From Reyranella sp. (GTDB taxonomy: Bacteria; Pseudomonadota; Alphaproteobacteria; Reyranellales; Reyranellaceae), in contig SCVT01000150.1 of assembly GCA_004296815.1 (NCBI GenBank), positions 1-20,545 of the forward strand: a stretch of DNA of 20,545 nt. The letters run 5' to 3'. The notes under the pieces were generated by a model. The model saw nothing but the letters and a program-made list of their open reading frames with translations. It was not told where the DNA came from and ran no database searches. The translations under genes were made by a program, and so were the position numbers. Shown one piece after another: positions 1-7,047 of the stretch (position 1 is its first letter; each line of letters starts with the position of its first letter).

Positions 1-540
1 CCAGAGCGGCACCCAGGCCGCCGACAACACGAAGAGCGTGATGAAGGTGAGCCGCCAGTCGAGCCAGGCGAGCAGCGAGGTGACGATCGGCCCGCCGACG
101 GCCAGTGCCAACGGTACGGCGAGCAGGGCGTTGGCGAGCGCCGTCGCGCGTTCGTGCGGCGACAGCCAGGCGCTCACCGCGCCGGTCAGCGCGGGGAAGT
201 TGGGACCCTCCGAGACGCCCAGCAGCACGCGGGCGGCGTAGAGGACGGCGACGCTGGTCGCGACGCCCGTCATGCCGATCGACAGGCTCCACAGGATCGC
301 CGCGACCGTCAGCACGGCGCGGGCCCCGTAGCGGTCGACGGCGAAGCCACCGGCCAGGGTCGTGATGGCGTAGCCCAGCCCGAACGCGCCCAACACCAGG
401 CCGACATCGGTGGAGGATAGACCGAGGTCGCGCTGGATCGCGGGAATTGCATAGGCGATGGCGGCGCGATCGACGTAGTTGATCGCGGTGATCGCAAACA
501 GAAGGAAGACGATGAACCAGCGATACCGCGTCCGCGTCAT
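1..540 (-). CDS. MFS transporter, anion:cation symporter (ACS)-like, 3' part missing at window edge
   Basis: The first 180 codons of an inner-membrane major facilitator are present; the rest lies beyond the left edge. Read on the minus strand from the ATG at 540-538, the protein has a first membrane segment ending in INYVDRAAIAYAIP (residues 20-33), the signature that opens ACS-family organic-anion permeases. MFS motif A follows as GGFAVDRYGAR (residues 64-74). Further on are GVSEGPNFPA and SAWLSPHERATALA, also typical of ACS carriers for hexuronates, phthalate or hydroxyphenylacetate. About five or six helices are covered. GGAG at 547-550 lies six bases before the start and fixes it. The gene diverges from the zinc hydrolase at 609 with only 68 bp between starts, so the two may share control and the carrier may import that enzyme's substrate. 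Family is confident; the substrate is unknown. Confidence 0.9.
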   Translation of the reverse strand, partial: MTRTRYRWFIVFLLFAITAINYVDRAAIAYAIPAIQRDLGLSSTDVGLVLGAFGLGYAITTLAGGFAVDRYGARAVLTVAAILWSLSIGMTGVATSVAVLYAARVLLGVSEGPNFPALTGAVSAWLSPHERATALANALLAVPLALAVGGPIVTSLLAWLDWRLTFITLFVLSAAWVPLW

Positions 541-608
541 CTGCTACTCCTTGTTCCCCACAAGGTAGCATGCGAAGGACGGGAACAGTCCCGGGATGGA
601 AGCAGCAG

Positions 609-1550
609 ATGTCCGATAGTCCGCCGATCGAGTTCGCCTTCCCTGAGCTGCGCAAATGGGAGAAGGGCGCGGCGCCCTACATCCACGTGCTGGAGAGCGG
701 CAAGCCGGGACCGACGGTGATGGTGGCGTCGCTGACCCACGGCAACGAAGTCTCGGGCGCGATCGTGGTCGACGCGCTGCTGTCGGTCGGCCTCAAGCCG
801 CGCCAGGGCACGCTGATCCTCTCGTTCAACAACATCGAGGCCTATCACTCGTTCGATCCCAAGACGCCCTTCAAGTCGCGCCTGATCGACGAGGATTTCA
901 ACCGCACCTGGGGGCGGCTCGACCAGCCCGCGACCACGGTCGAGACGCGCCGCGCGCAGGTGCTGCGGCCCTTCGTCGAGCGCGCCGACCTGCTGCTCGA
1001 CCTCCATTCCATGCACGACGATTGCGTGCCGCTGATGCTGTCGGGTCCGCTCGACAAGGGCGTGGCCTTCGCGAAGAAGATCGGCACGCCGGTCGACATC
1101 ATCCGCGACGCCGGCCACGCCGCCGGCATGCGCATGCGCGACTATGGCGGCTTCGGCGATCCGAAGAGCCCGAAGAATGCGCTGCTGATCGAGACCGGCC
1201 AGCACTGGCGCGCCTCGTCGGTGGTGGTGGCCAAGGACGTGGCCGCGCGTTTCCTGGTTGAGACGGGAGTCGCCGAGGCGGGCGACCTGCCGGCGGGCTG
1301 GCGCCAGTCGACGCCGGCCAAGCAGCGTGTCGTCGAGGTGACCCACGCGGTCGCCACCAAGCGCGGCAACTTCGTGCCGGCCCGGGTCTTCGAAGGCCAG
1401 GAAGTCATCGCCAAGGCGGGGACCGTGCTGGGCCACGACGACGGCGAGGAAGTGACGACGCCCTACGACGATTGCGTGCTGGTGATGCCGTCTTCGAGCC
1501 GCCCGCTGCGGCCCGGCGTCACTGTGGTTCGCCTGGGTCGGTTGACCTGA
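609..1550 (+). CDS. Succinylglutamate desuccinylase/aspartoacylase (AstE/AspA) family zinc hydrolase
   Basis: A 313-residue cytosolic protein of the M14-like AstE/AspA family, which hydrolyses N-acyl amino acids or related amides with one zinc ion. The zinc-binding signature is seen as THGNE (H44, E47) and the third ligand in LLDLHSM (H133). DFNRTWG (about 96-102) matches the substrate-binding DxNR segment, and IETGQHW further on is the position of the conserved glutamate. A C-terminal beta domain follows. I chose the ATG at 609 because GGAAG (598-602) lies six bases upstream; an in-frame ATG at 570 would add 13 residues with no family similarity. The 3' end overlaps murJ convergently by 32 bp. 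The divergent MFS gene may supply the substrate. Members of this group are often annotated only as deacylase/carboxypeptidase; the substrate cannot be read from sequence. Confidence 0.9.
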   Translation: MSDSPPIEFAFPELRKWEKGAAPYIHVLESGKPGPTVMVASLTHGNEVSGAIVVDALLSVGLKPRQGTLILSFNNIEAYHSFDPKTPFKSRLIDEDFNRTWGRLDQPATTVETRRAQVLRPFVERADLLLDLHSMHDDCVPLMLSGPLDKGVAFAKKIGTPVDIIRDAGHAAGMRMRDYGGFGDPKSPKNALLIETGQHWRASSVVVAKDVAARFLVETGVAEAGDLPAGWRQSTPAKQRVVEVTHAVATKRGNFVPARVFEGQEVIAKAGTVLGHDDGEEVTTPYDDCVLVMPSSSRPLRPGVTVVRLGRLT

Positions 1551-3105
1551 GTCCGGGCTGCCGGCGCATCACGTAGCGCAGCTCCGAGAGCTTCACGATC
1601 CCCAGCGCGCCGCCCAGCAGGGCGTAGGCGGCGATCCCGATGGCGCAGATGCCGGCGAGCGCGAAGGCGCCCGTGACGGTGGCCTGCGAGAGCGGCACCG
1701 CCAGCCATTTCAGTCCGAACCAGAGCGCAATGCCCATGCCCGCCGTCGCGCCGACGACGCGCAGGCCGCGCGAGATGAGGCGCCCGTCGGCGATCCATTG
1801 CCGGCGCCGGCGCAGCACCACCGCCAGAAGCGCCGCGTTCAGCCAGCCCGACAGCGAGGAGGCAAGCGCGATGCCGACATGGGCGAGCGTCGTGCCGAAC
1901 AGGAACCAGACGTTCAGCGCGACATTCACGGCGATCGCTGCGATGGCTATATAGAGCGGCGTGCGCGTGTCCTCGCGGGCGAAGAAGCCGGGGGCCAGCG
2001 CCTTCACAGCCACGAAGGCCGGCAGGCCGATGGCGAAGGCTGCCAGCGCGCCGGCGGTGCGCCAGGTGTCCTCGGCCGTGAACTGGCCGCGCTCGAACAG
2101 CACGCGGATGATGGGATCGGCCAGCAGCCACAGCGCCACGGCGGCCGGCAGGCTGAACAGCAGGCCGAACTCGATGGCGCGGTTCTGGTTGACCATCGCG
2201 GACTGGTCGTTGCCGGCGCGCAGCTCGCGCGCCAGCAGCGGCAGCAGCGCCGTGCCGACGGCGATGCCCACGACTCCCAGCGGAAGCTGGGCGATACGGT
2301 CGGCGTAATAGAGCGCCGAGATCGTCCCCACCGGCAGCAGCGAGGCCCAGATCACGTCGAGCACGACGCTGATCTGCTGCACGCCGCCGCCGATCGCGAC
2401 CGGCGTCGCGAGCTTGACCAGCCGCGCCACGCGTTCGGTCCAGCGCGGACGCACGAGCGTCATGGCCACGCCCTCGCGCCGGCAGGCCGCCAGCAGCCAT
2501 AGCCATTGCAATAGGCCCGCGACCGCGACGCCGATCGAGGCGGCGTAGCCCGCGTTGGGCAGGAACGGCGTCAGCCCCAGCACGGCGCCGATCAGCGCGA
2601 CGTTCAGCAGGACCGGCGTGGCCGCCACATGCGCGAAGCGGTCGACGGCGTTCAGCACGCCGCCGTAGAGCGAAGCGAGCGAGATGAACAGCAGGTAGGG
2701 GAAGGCGATGCGACCGAACTCGACGGCGAGTCCGAAGGTCGAGGGATCGTCGCGCAGGCCCGGTGCCATGATCGAGATCACCCAGGGCATGCCGGGGATC
2801 AGCAGCAGCGTGAAGGGGATCAGCACCAGCAGGAGCGCGGCCTGCGCCTGGCGCGCGAAGGCGAGCGCCTCGTCGCGGCCGTTGCCCTGAAGCTCGCGCG
2901 CGAACAGCGGCACGAAGGCCGCCGAGAAGGCGCCCTCGGCGAACAGCCGGCGGAACAGGTTGGGCAGCTTGAAGGCCACGATGAACGCATCGGCGATCGC
3001 GCCCGAGCCCAGCACCGCCGACAGCACGATGTCGCGCACGAAGCCCACGACACGGCTCAGCAAGGTGAACCCGCCGACCGTGGCGATGGCGCGGCCGAGG
3101 CTCAT
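1519..3105 (-). CDS. murJ: Lipid II flippase MurJ
   Basis: A 528-residue MOP-superfamily inner-membrane protein that flips lipid II to the periplasmic face for peptidoglycan synthesis; about 14 hydrophobic segments are visible. The N-terminus carries the functional charged residues at the same numbers as E. coli MurJ: R18, R24, D25, D39 and R52, within SRVVGFVRD and FKLPNLFRRLFAEGAFS. That register supports the ATG at 3103-3105 rather than a TTG six codons upstream; a GAGGT lies just before the ATG with short spacing. The C-terminal ten codons overlap the opposite-strand hydrolase. In many proteobacteria murJ follows glnD, but here it lies alone downstream of a flavin monooxygenase with about 136 bp between. 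A 20-codon open frame ends on its start codon (ATGA). Identification is secure. Confidence 0.96.
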   Translation of the reverse strand: MSLGRAIATVGGFTLLSRVVGFVRDIVLSAVLGSGAIADAFIVAFKLPNLFRRLFAEGAFSAAFVPLFARELQGNGRDEALAFARQAQAALLLVLIPFTLLLIPGMPWVISIMAPGLRDDPSTFGLAVEFGRIAFPYLLFISLASLYGGVLNAVDRFAHVAATPVLLNVALIGAVLGLTPFLPNAGYAASIGVAVAGLLQWLWLLAACRREGVAMTLVRPRWTERVARLVKLATPVAIGGGVQQISVVLDVIWASLLPVGTISALYYADRIAQLPLGVVGIAVGTALLPLLARELRAGNDQSAMVNQNRAIEFGLLFSLPAAVALWLLADPIIRVLFERGQFTAEDTWRTAGALAAFAIGLPAFVAVKALAPGFFAREDTRTPLYIAIAAIAVNVALNVWFLFGTTLAHVGIALASSLSGWLNAALLAVVLRRRRQWIADGRLISRGLRVVGATAGMGIALWFGLKWLAVPLSQATVTGAFALAGICAIGIAAYALLGGALGIVKLSELRYVMRRQPGLRSTDPGEPQ

Positions 3106-3164
3106 TCCACCTCGTCTTTCCAAGGCGTTAGCGACGCCATAATTCCGTCATCGCCTTCCGGCAT
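3102..3164 (-). CDS. Possible 20-codon leader ORF translationally coupled to murJ
   Basis: An open frame beginning at the ATG at 3162-3164, preceded by a purine-rich GAGAGAG, ends in a TGA that overlaps the murJ ATG as ATGA. A shorter version starts at 3140 (12 codons, MASLTPWKDEVE). The one-base-step overlap is typical of coupled translation, but the frame is too short for coding statistics and resembles no known peptide. It may be a chance opening; I record it because murJ's own ribosome site is tightly spaced. Confidence 0.2.
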   Translation of the reverse strand: MPEGDDGIMASLTPWKDEVE

Positions 3165-3219
3165 AGTCTCTCTCGGTGGCGGCCAGCGATGTAATGGCTG
3201 GTTTAAACCGCTGCCACAG

Positions 3220-3248
3220 CCGGTCCCGAAAGGGGCCGGTTTCATTTT
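3220..3248. terminator. GC-rich hairpin with T-rich tail on the plus strand
   Basis: CCGGTCCC (3220-3227) and GGGGCCGG (3232-3239) form an 8-bp stem around a GAAA loop on the plus strand, with one G-U pair, followed by TTTCATTTT. The shape is that of an intrinsic terminator for plus-strand RNA, yet both neighbouring genes are on the minus strand. Read on the minus strand the stem has a C-A mismatch and no T-run. It sits three bases past the monooxygenase stop codon, so it may instead protect or end that transcript. Confidence 0.35.
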
Positions 3249-4492
3249 GCGGCCGCTAGTCTGAGCAACGTCTCGCGGTCCTGCGCCACCAGCTTCTTGT
3301 AGTCGCCGACGATCTTCTCCAACTCGTCCGGCGGCAGCACGCTGTCGAGATCGTTGAAGCCCTGGGGCGCACGCTCTTCGACGATGTCGAGCATGACATC
3401 GATGCCCTTGCGGCGGTTGCTCTCGACGATGCGCGCGGTCGGCGGCAGGCGACGCTCCTCGTAGCGCTTCAGCGCCTTCTCCGGATCGTCGCCAACCAGC
3501 AGTTCCTGCGTGATCGCCTCGCCATCGAGGATCGCCTGCGAGGCGCCGTTGGAGCCGATCGGGTACATCGGATGCGCGGCGTCGCCCAGCAGGGTGATGC
3601 GGCCGTGGCTCCAGCCCGGCAGCGGATCGCGGTCGACCATCGGGAATTCGAGGATGGTGTGCGCGCTCCTGATCACCTCGGGCACGTCGAGCCAGCCGAA
3701 GTTCCAGTTGGCGAAGCGCGGCAGGAAATCCTCGAGCTTGCCCGGCTTGTTCCAGTCCTCGCGCGGCGGCGTCGAGCCGTCGCCCATATGGAGATCGCAG
3801 ATCCAGTTGATCAGCGCCTCGCCGCGCTCGGCATGGGCACGGCTGATCGGGTAGCAGACGAACTTCTGATTGTGGTAGCCGGCCTGCACCATGGTGGCGC
3901 CGCCGAGATAGGGCTTTCCCACGGTGACGCCGCGCCACATCTGGATGCCCTGCCACTTGGGCGGGCCTTCGTCCGGATGGTAGTGCGCGCGCACGGCGGA
4001 GTGGATGCCGTCGGCACCGACCAGGATGTCGGCCTCGACGTTCTCGGCGGGCATGCCGTCGCGATCGACGAAGTGCGCCGAGACCTTGCCGTGATGCTGC
4101 GCGAAGCGCGCGATGCGCCGGCCGAAGCGGATGCGGTCCGCACCCAGCATCTCCTGCGCCGCGCGAAACAGGGTCATCTGCAGCTCGCCGCGATGGATCG
4201 AGAATTGCGGCCATGGCAGCCCGGCATGGCGGCCGCGCGGATCGGCCCAGATCGTCTGGCCGTGGCGGTTGGCGTAGCGCAGCTCGCGCGTCTCGATTCC
4301 CGTGGCCGCCAGCGCGGGCTCGAGCCCCAGGCCGGACAGGATACGGATGGCGCCGGCCTGGATGTTGATGCCGACTCCCAGAGGCCGCATCTCGCCCACG
4401 GCCTCGAAGACATGCACGTCGAAGCCCGCGCGATGCAGGCACATCGCCGCGGTGAGCCCGCCGATCCCGGCGCCGGCGATCACGATCTTCAT
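3242..4492 (-). CDS. PhzS-like FAD-dependent monooxygenase (flavin-dependent oxidoreductase)
   Basis: A 416-residue class A flavoprotein monooxygenase, which uses NAD(P)H and O2 to hydroxylate an aromatic or similar substrate in the cytosol. The N-terminal Rossmann motif is GAGIGG (7-12), with E30 at the end of beta-2 for FAD ribose. FSIHRGELQ (about 98-105) holds the FAD-contacting arginine. The DG motif is DILVGADGIHSAVR (155-168) and the GD motif is LLGDAAHPMYPIGSNGA (301-317). The overall pattern, including RPLGVGIN near residue 36 and the WPQFSIHRGELQ block, is closest to the PhzS-like 'flavin-dependent oxidoreductase' group rather than UbiH or salicylate hydroxylase. The ATG lies seven bases after the DUF971 stop with no clear ribosome site, suggesting coupled translation and one transcript with the four upstream genes. 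The substrate is unknown. Confidence 0.9.
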   Translation of the reverse strand: MKIVIAGAGIGGLTAAMCLHRAGFDVHVFEAVGEMRPLGVGINIQAGAIRILSGLGLEPALAATGIETRELRYANRHGQTIWADPRGRHAGLPWPQFSIHRGELQMTLFRAAQEMLGADRIRFGRRIARFAQHHGKVSAHFVDRDGMPAENVEADILVGADGIHSAVRAHYHPDEGPPKWQGIQMWRGVTVGKPYLGGATMVQAGYHNQKFVCYPISRAHAERGEALINWICDLHMGDGSTPPREDWNKPGKLEDFLPRFANWNFGWLDVPEVIRSAHTILEFPMVDRDPLPGWSHGRITLLGDAAHPMYPIGSNGASQAILDGEAITQELLVGDDPEKALKRYEERRLPPTARIVESNRRKGIDVMLDIVEERAPQGFNDLDSVLPPDELEKIVGDYKKLVAQDRETLLRLAAAK

Positions 4493-4499
4493 GGCCGAT

Positions 4500-4913
4500 T
4501 CAGGCGTCGCGGCTCAGGCCGCGATAGAGCAGGGCGGCCTGGTAGGCGGCCCAGCGCTCGGCCTGCGTCTCGCTGAGCTCGCGCAGGTAGGCCCAGCTGT
4601 AGATACCGCTGTCGTGCTTGTCGTCGAACACGATGCGGATCGCGTAGTGGCCGACCGGCTCGACGGCTGTGATCTTCACGTGACGGCGGCCGGAGACGAT
4701 CTTCTTCTGGCTGGGACCGTGGCCCTGTACCTCGGCCGACGGGCTCTCGACGCGGAGATACTCTGCGGTGAGCGAGCACTTATGGCCGTCGGAGAAATCG
4801 ATCTCGAGCCGTCCTTCTTCCTTGAAGGCACGCAGCTCGACCGGCCACGGCGCTGTCGTCGATTCGTAGCTGCCCTCGTCGGGCACGGCCTTGGGAAAGA
4901 GATCAGCCGTCAT
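4500..4913 (-). CDS. DUF971 domain protein (gamma-butyrobetaine hydroxylase-like N-terminal domain)
   Basis: A 137-residue soluble protein made of one DUF971 domain (PF06155), the fold that also forms the N-terminal domain of gamma-butyrobetaine hydroxylase and is sometimes fused to Mrp/ApbC Fe-S carriers. The core is clear: [15 protein letters not shown] (about 53-67), then [24 protein letters not shown] (about 87-110). No oxygenase domain is attached, so it is not a hydroxylase itself; its role is unknown. The start codon overlaps the Trm112 stop codon as ATGA (4910-4913) and the stop is seven bases before the monooxygenase start, so the three genes are surely co-transcribed. Confidence 0.92.
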   Translation of the reverse strand: MTADLFPKAVPDEGSYESTTAPWPVELRAFKEEGRLEIDFSDGHKCSLTAEYLRVESPSAEVQGHGPSQKKIVSGRRHVKITAVEPVGHYAIRIVFDDKHDSGIYSWAYLRELSETQAERWAAYQAALLYRGLSRDA

Positions 4914-5128
4914 GGCACGTCGCGGATCTGCCGCGCCTCGCTCACCAGCATGATCGGGATGCCGTCGCGGATCGGGTAGGCGAGGCCAGCCTTGCGGCTG
5001 ATCAGCTCGCCGGCCGCGGCGTCGTATTCCAGCGGCCCGTGCGTCGCCGGGCAGACCAGGATCTCGAGCAGCTTGGGGTCCACGCCGGCGCGGCGCGGGG
5101 CTGCGGTGTCGTCCGATGGAGGGCTCAT
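4910..5128 (-). CDS. Trm112/UPF0434 family small protein
   Basis: A 72-residue protein of the Trm112 family (PF03966; E. coli YcaR type). The diagnostic core is [17 protein letters not shown] followed by [24 protein letters not shown]. Eukaryotic and archaeal Trm112 activates methyltransferases; the bacterial role is unclear. The zinc-ribbon pattern seen in YcaR (CPxC) is reduced here to CPATH, leaving one cysteine, which I recall as common in alphaproteobacterial members. A proline-rich N-terminal tail of about 16 residues precedes the domain. AAGGA (around 5140) lies about ten bases before the ATG. The stop overlaps the DUF971 start; 49 bp separate its start from the LON-domain gene. Confidence 0.92.
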   Translation of the reverse strand: MSPPSDDTAAPRRAGVDPKLLEILVCPATHGPLEYDAAAGELISRKAGLAYPIRDGIPIMLVSEARQIRDVP

Positions 5129-5177
5129 CGTGCGTCTTTTCCTTGGCTCTTGTTGAGCGATTTATAGCACGAAGAGG

Positions 5178-5903
5178 TCAGTTCGTCCGGCGCGGCGGCG
5201 TCTCGGAGGAGGGGCCGAAAGCGTTCATTTCCAGGAACGCGATCAGGAGCTTGGCGCGCGCGGAGGTGTCGGCGGCCTCCAGCAGTGCCTGCTTCTCGGC
5301 CGGTCCGAAGGGCAGGACCATCGAGAGCGAGGTCACCAGGTTGGCATCGGCCGCCTGCTTTACCGCGTCCCAGTCGGTCGAGAGGTTCTTGCCGCGGAAG
5401 AAGGCGGCCAGGCCGGCCATCAGCCGGTCGCGGTCGAGCTCGACGATCTCGTCGTCGTGGTCGAGGTCGGCACGGTAGGGCGAGAACAGCGAGGAGACGC
5501 GGCGGTAACCACCTTGGGCCAGCTCGAGCTCGCGACCGACATCGAAGCGGCAGACGCCGGATAGCGCCAGCAGCAGGCGGCCGTCCTCGGTCTCGTTGAA
5601 GCTCACGATACGGCCGGCGCAGCCCACCTTGTGGACCTGCGGACGCCCCCCGTTCGATGGGTCGGCGCCCGGCAGCCCGTCGCCCGCGAAGCCGCCGGGC
5701 TGCACCGGCTGCACCATGCCGATCATGCGATGGCCGGCCAGCGCGTCGAAGATCATCGAGAGATAGCGCGGCTCGAAGATGTTGAGCGGCAGCTTGCCGC
5801 CGGGCAGCAGCAGCACGCCCGACAGCGGGAAGATCGGCAGCGTCTCGGGGAGCTGCTCGAAGCTCGGCTCGAACGGATTGCGGACCGGTGCGCTGTCGCT
5901 CAT
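5178..5903 (-). CDS. LON peptidase substrate-binding domain protein
   Basis: A 241-residue protein consisting of the N-terminal substrate-recognition domain of Lon protease (PF02190) without AAA+ or peptidase parts. The opening LPIFPLSGVLLLPGGKLPLN (about 22-41) leading into IFEPRYLSM is diagnostic, and the later CAGRIVSFNETEDGRLLLALSGVCRF block fits the beta-barrel of the family. Such stand-alone LON-N proteins are common in alphaproteobacteria next to thioredoxin/chaperedoxin genes, suggesting a part in recognising unfolded or oxidised proteins, but the function is not established. The ATG is seven bases past the chaperedoxin stop, without a strong ribosome site, so coupled translation is likely. 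It probably shares one transcript with the downstream Trm112, DUF971 and monooxygenase genes. Confidence 0.93.
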   Translation of the reverse strand: MSDSAPVRNPFEPSFEQLPETLPIFPLSGVLLLPGGKLPLNIFEPRYLSMIFDALAGHRMIGMVQPVQPGGFAGDGLPGADPSNGGRPQVHKVGCAGRIVSFNETEDGRLLLALSGVCRFDVGRELELAQGGYRRVSSLFSPYRADLDHDDEIVELDRDRLMAGLAAFFRGKNLSTDWDAVKQAADANLVTSLSMVLPFGPAEKQALLEAADTSARAKLLIAFLEMNAFGPSSETPPRRTN

Positions 5904-5910
5904 CGACCAG

Positions 5911-6846
5911 TTACGAGAACAGGATGGTCGAGAGCCGCTTGCGGCCGTCCACCGAGATCGGATCGGTGAAACCCAGCGCCTCGAAGAACTTGAGGAGCTG
6001 CTGTCGCGCGGCGCCCTCGTTCCAGTTGCGGTCGAGCTTGATCATGGCGAGCAGCTCGTCGACCGCTTCCTGCTTCTGGTTGCCGGCCCAATAGGCCATC
6101 GCGAGATCGAGGCGCGCCGGAAAATCCTTGGGGTCGGCCGCGGCCTTGGCTTTCAGCGCGTCGATCGGGCCCGCTTCCTTCGCCTTCTCGGCAAGGTCGA
6201 TCGCGGCCTGGACCGCGGCAACGTCCGAGCCGGTGCGCTCCTTGGCCGGGATCTGCTCCAGCAGCTCCTTCGCGGCATCGAGCTCGCCGGCGGCTGCCTG
6301 ATAGCGCGCGAGGCCCGCCAGGGCGCCCACGTGCGTGGGCTCGACGCCCAGGATCTCGCTGTAGATCTGCGCCGCCGTGTCCATGTCGTTCTGCGCGATC
6401 GCTGTTTTGGCCTGCTCGAGCAACTCGGCGATCTGCGCCGCCGGCGATTCGGCTCCGGGCACGCCGCCCGACGCCTGGATCAGGCGATCGACGAACTGCT
6501 TCAGCTGGCTCTCGGGCACCGCGCCCATGAAGCCGTCGACCGGGCGGCCGCCGAAGAAGGCATAGACCGCCGGGATCGACTGGATGCGCAGCTGCTGGGC
6601 CAGCATCTGGTTCTTGTCGATGTCGATCTTGACCAGCTTGACCGCGCCCTTGGCCTCCTTGACGACCTTCTCGATCATCGGCTGGAGCGTCTTGCACGGA
6701 CCACACCACGGCGCCCAGAAGTCGACGATCACCGGCACGGTGCGCGAGGCTTCGAGCACGTCCTTGGCGAACTTAGTCTGGTCGCTGTCCTTGATCAGGT
6801 CGGCGGGGGCAGCCTGCGGCGCGGCGCCCTGCAGCATCGTTTCCAT
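5911..6846 (-). CDS. Chaperedoxin: thioredoxin domain plus TPR region (CnoX/YbbN-like)
   Basis: A 311-residue cytosolic protein. Residues about 15-125 form a thioredoxin domain with VDFWAPWCGPCKTLQPMI, active cysteines C48 and C51, and the cis-proline in IQSIPAVYAFFGG. Residues about 140-311 are helical, TPR-like repeats ending in a conserved tail (RKRLSTILFS). This is the architecture of CnoX (YbbN), which holds unfolded proteins and passes them to GroEL and DnaK. E. coli CnoX lacks an active CxxC; here the CGPC pair is intact, as in Caulobacter-type CnoX, so redox activity is expected. I chose the ATG at 6844-6846, with GAGGA just upstream; an open frame extends to 6948 but the extra 34 residues resemble no domain. 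First gene of the minus-strand unit. Confidence 0.92.
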   Translation of the reverse strand: METMLQGAAPQAAPADLIKDSDQTKFAKDVLEASRTVPVIVDFWAPWCGPCKTLQPMIEKVVKEAKGAVKLVKIDIDKNQMLAQQLRIQSIPAVYAFFGGRPVDGFMGAVPESQLKQFVDRLIQASGGVPGAESPAAQIAELLEQAKTAIAQNDMDTAAQIYSEILGVEPTHVGALAGLARYQAAAGELDAAKELLEQIPAKERTGSDVAAVQAAIDLAEKAKEAGPIDALKAKAAADPKDFPARLDLAMAYWAGNQKQEAVDELLAMIKLDRNWNEGAARQQLLKFFEALGFTDPISVDGRKRLSTILFS

Positions 6847-7007
6847 GGGTCCTCGAACGGGGGATTTTGCGTCGGGCTCAATGTGGCCCCCGCTCCCCCG
6901 CGACGCAAGGGGACGGCCCATCTGCCACGACCGGCCGACAGGCGGCATTGGTCCCTTCCGCTTCCCGACAAGACCGGTGTAGCCTTTCCCGCGGGCGTCC
7001 CGTTGAG

Positions 7008-7030
7008 TTGCGTATCGCGTCGTAACGCAA
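7008..7030 (+). promoter_or_regulatory. Possible LysR-type operator (T-N11-A dyad) before the first TctC gene
   Basis: TTGCGT (7008-7013) and ACGCAA (7025-7030) are perfect 6-bp inverted arms separated by 11 bases, giving the T-N11-A spacing of LysR-type regulator boxes. The dyad ends five bases before the GGAGG of the downstream gene, so binding there would more likely repress than activate. No LysR gene is in the window. Could be chance; no promoter elements were clear in 6847-7047. Confidence 0.3.
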
Positions 7031-7047
7031 ACTGTGGAGGCAGCACC

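Noticed and set aside
4910..5128. Loss of zinc cysteines in the Trm112 protein as a sign of decay
   Set aside because: The rest of the domain is well kept, the gene is tightly placed in its operon, and I recall this reduced motif as common in alphaproteobacterial members.
6847..7007. Possible promoter of the chaperedoxin unit (TTGCGT, 17 bases, CACATT on the minus strand)
   Set aside because: Only about half of the consensus positions match in each hexamer, not enough in a GC-rich genome.
5779..7047. Long plus-strand open frame in front of the TctC gene, giving a 748-residue reading if fused
   Set aside because: It is antisense to the LON-domain and chaperedoxin genes and has a low-complexity, arginine/leucine-rich translation. 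The GGAGG before GTG 7048 and a proper signal peptide place the real start there.
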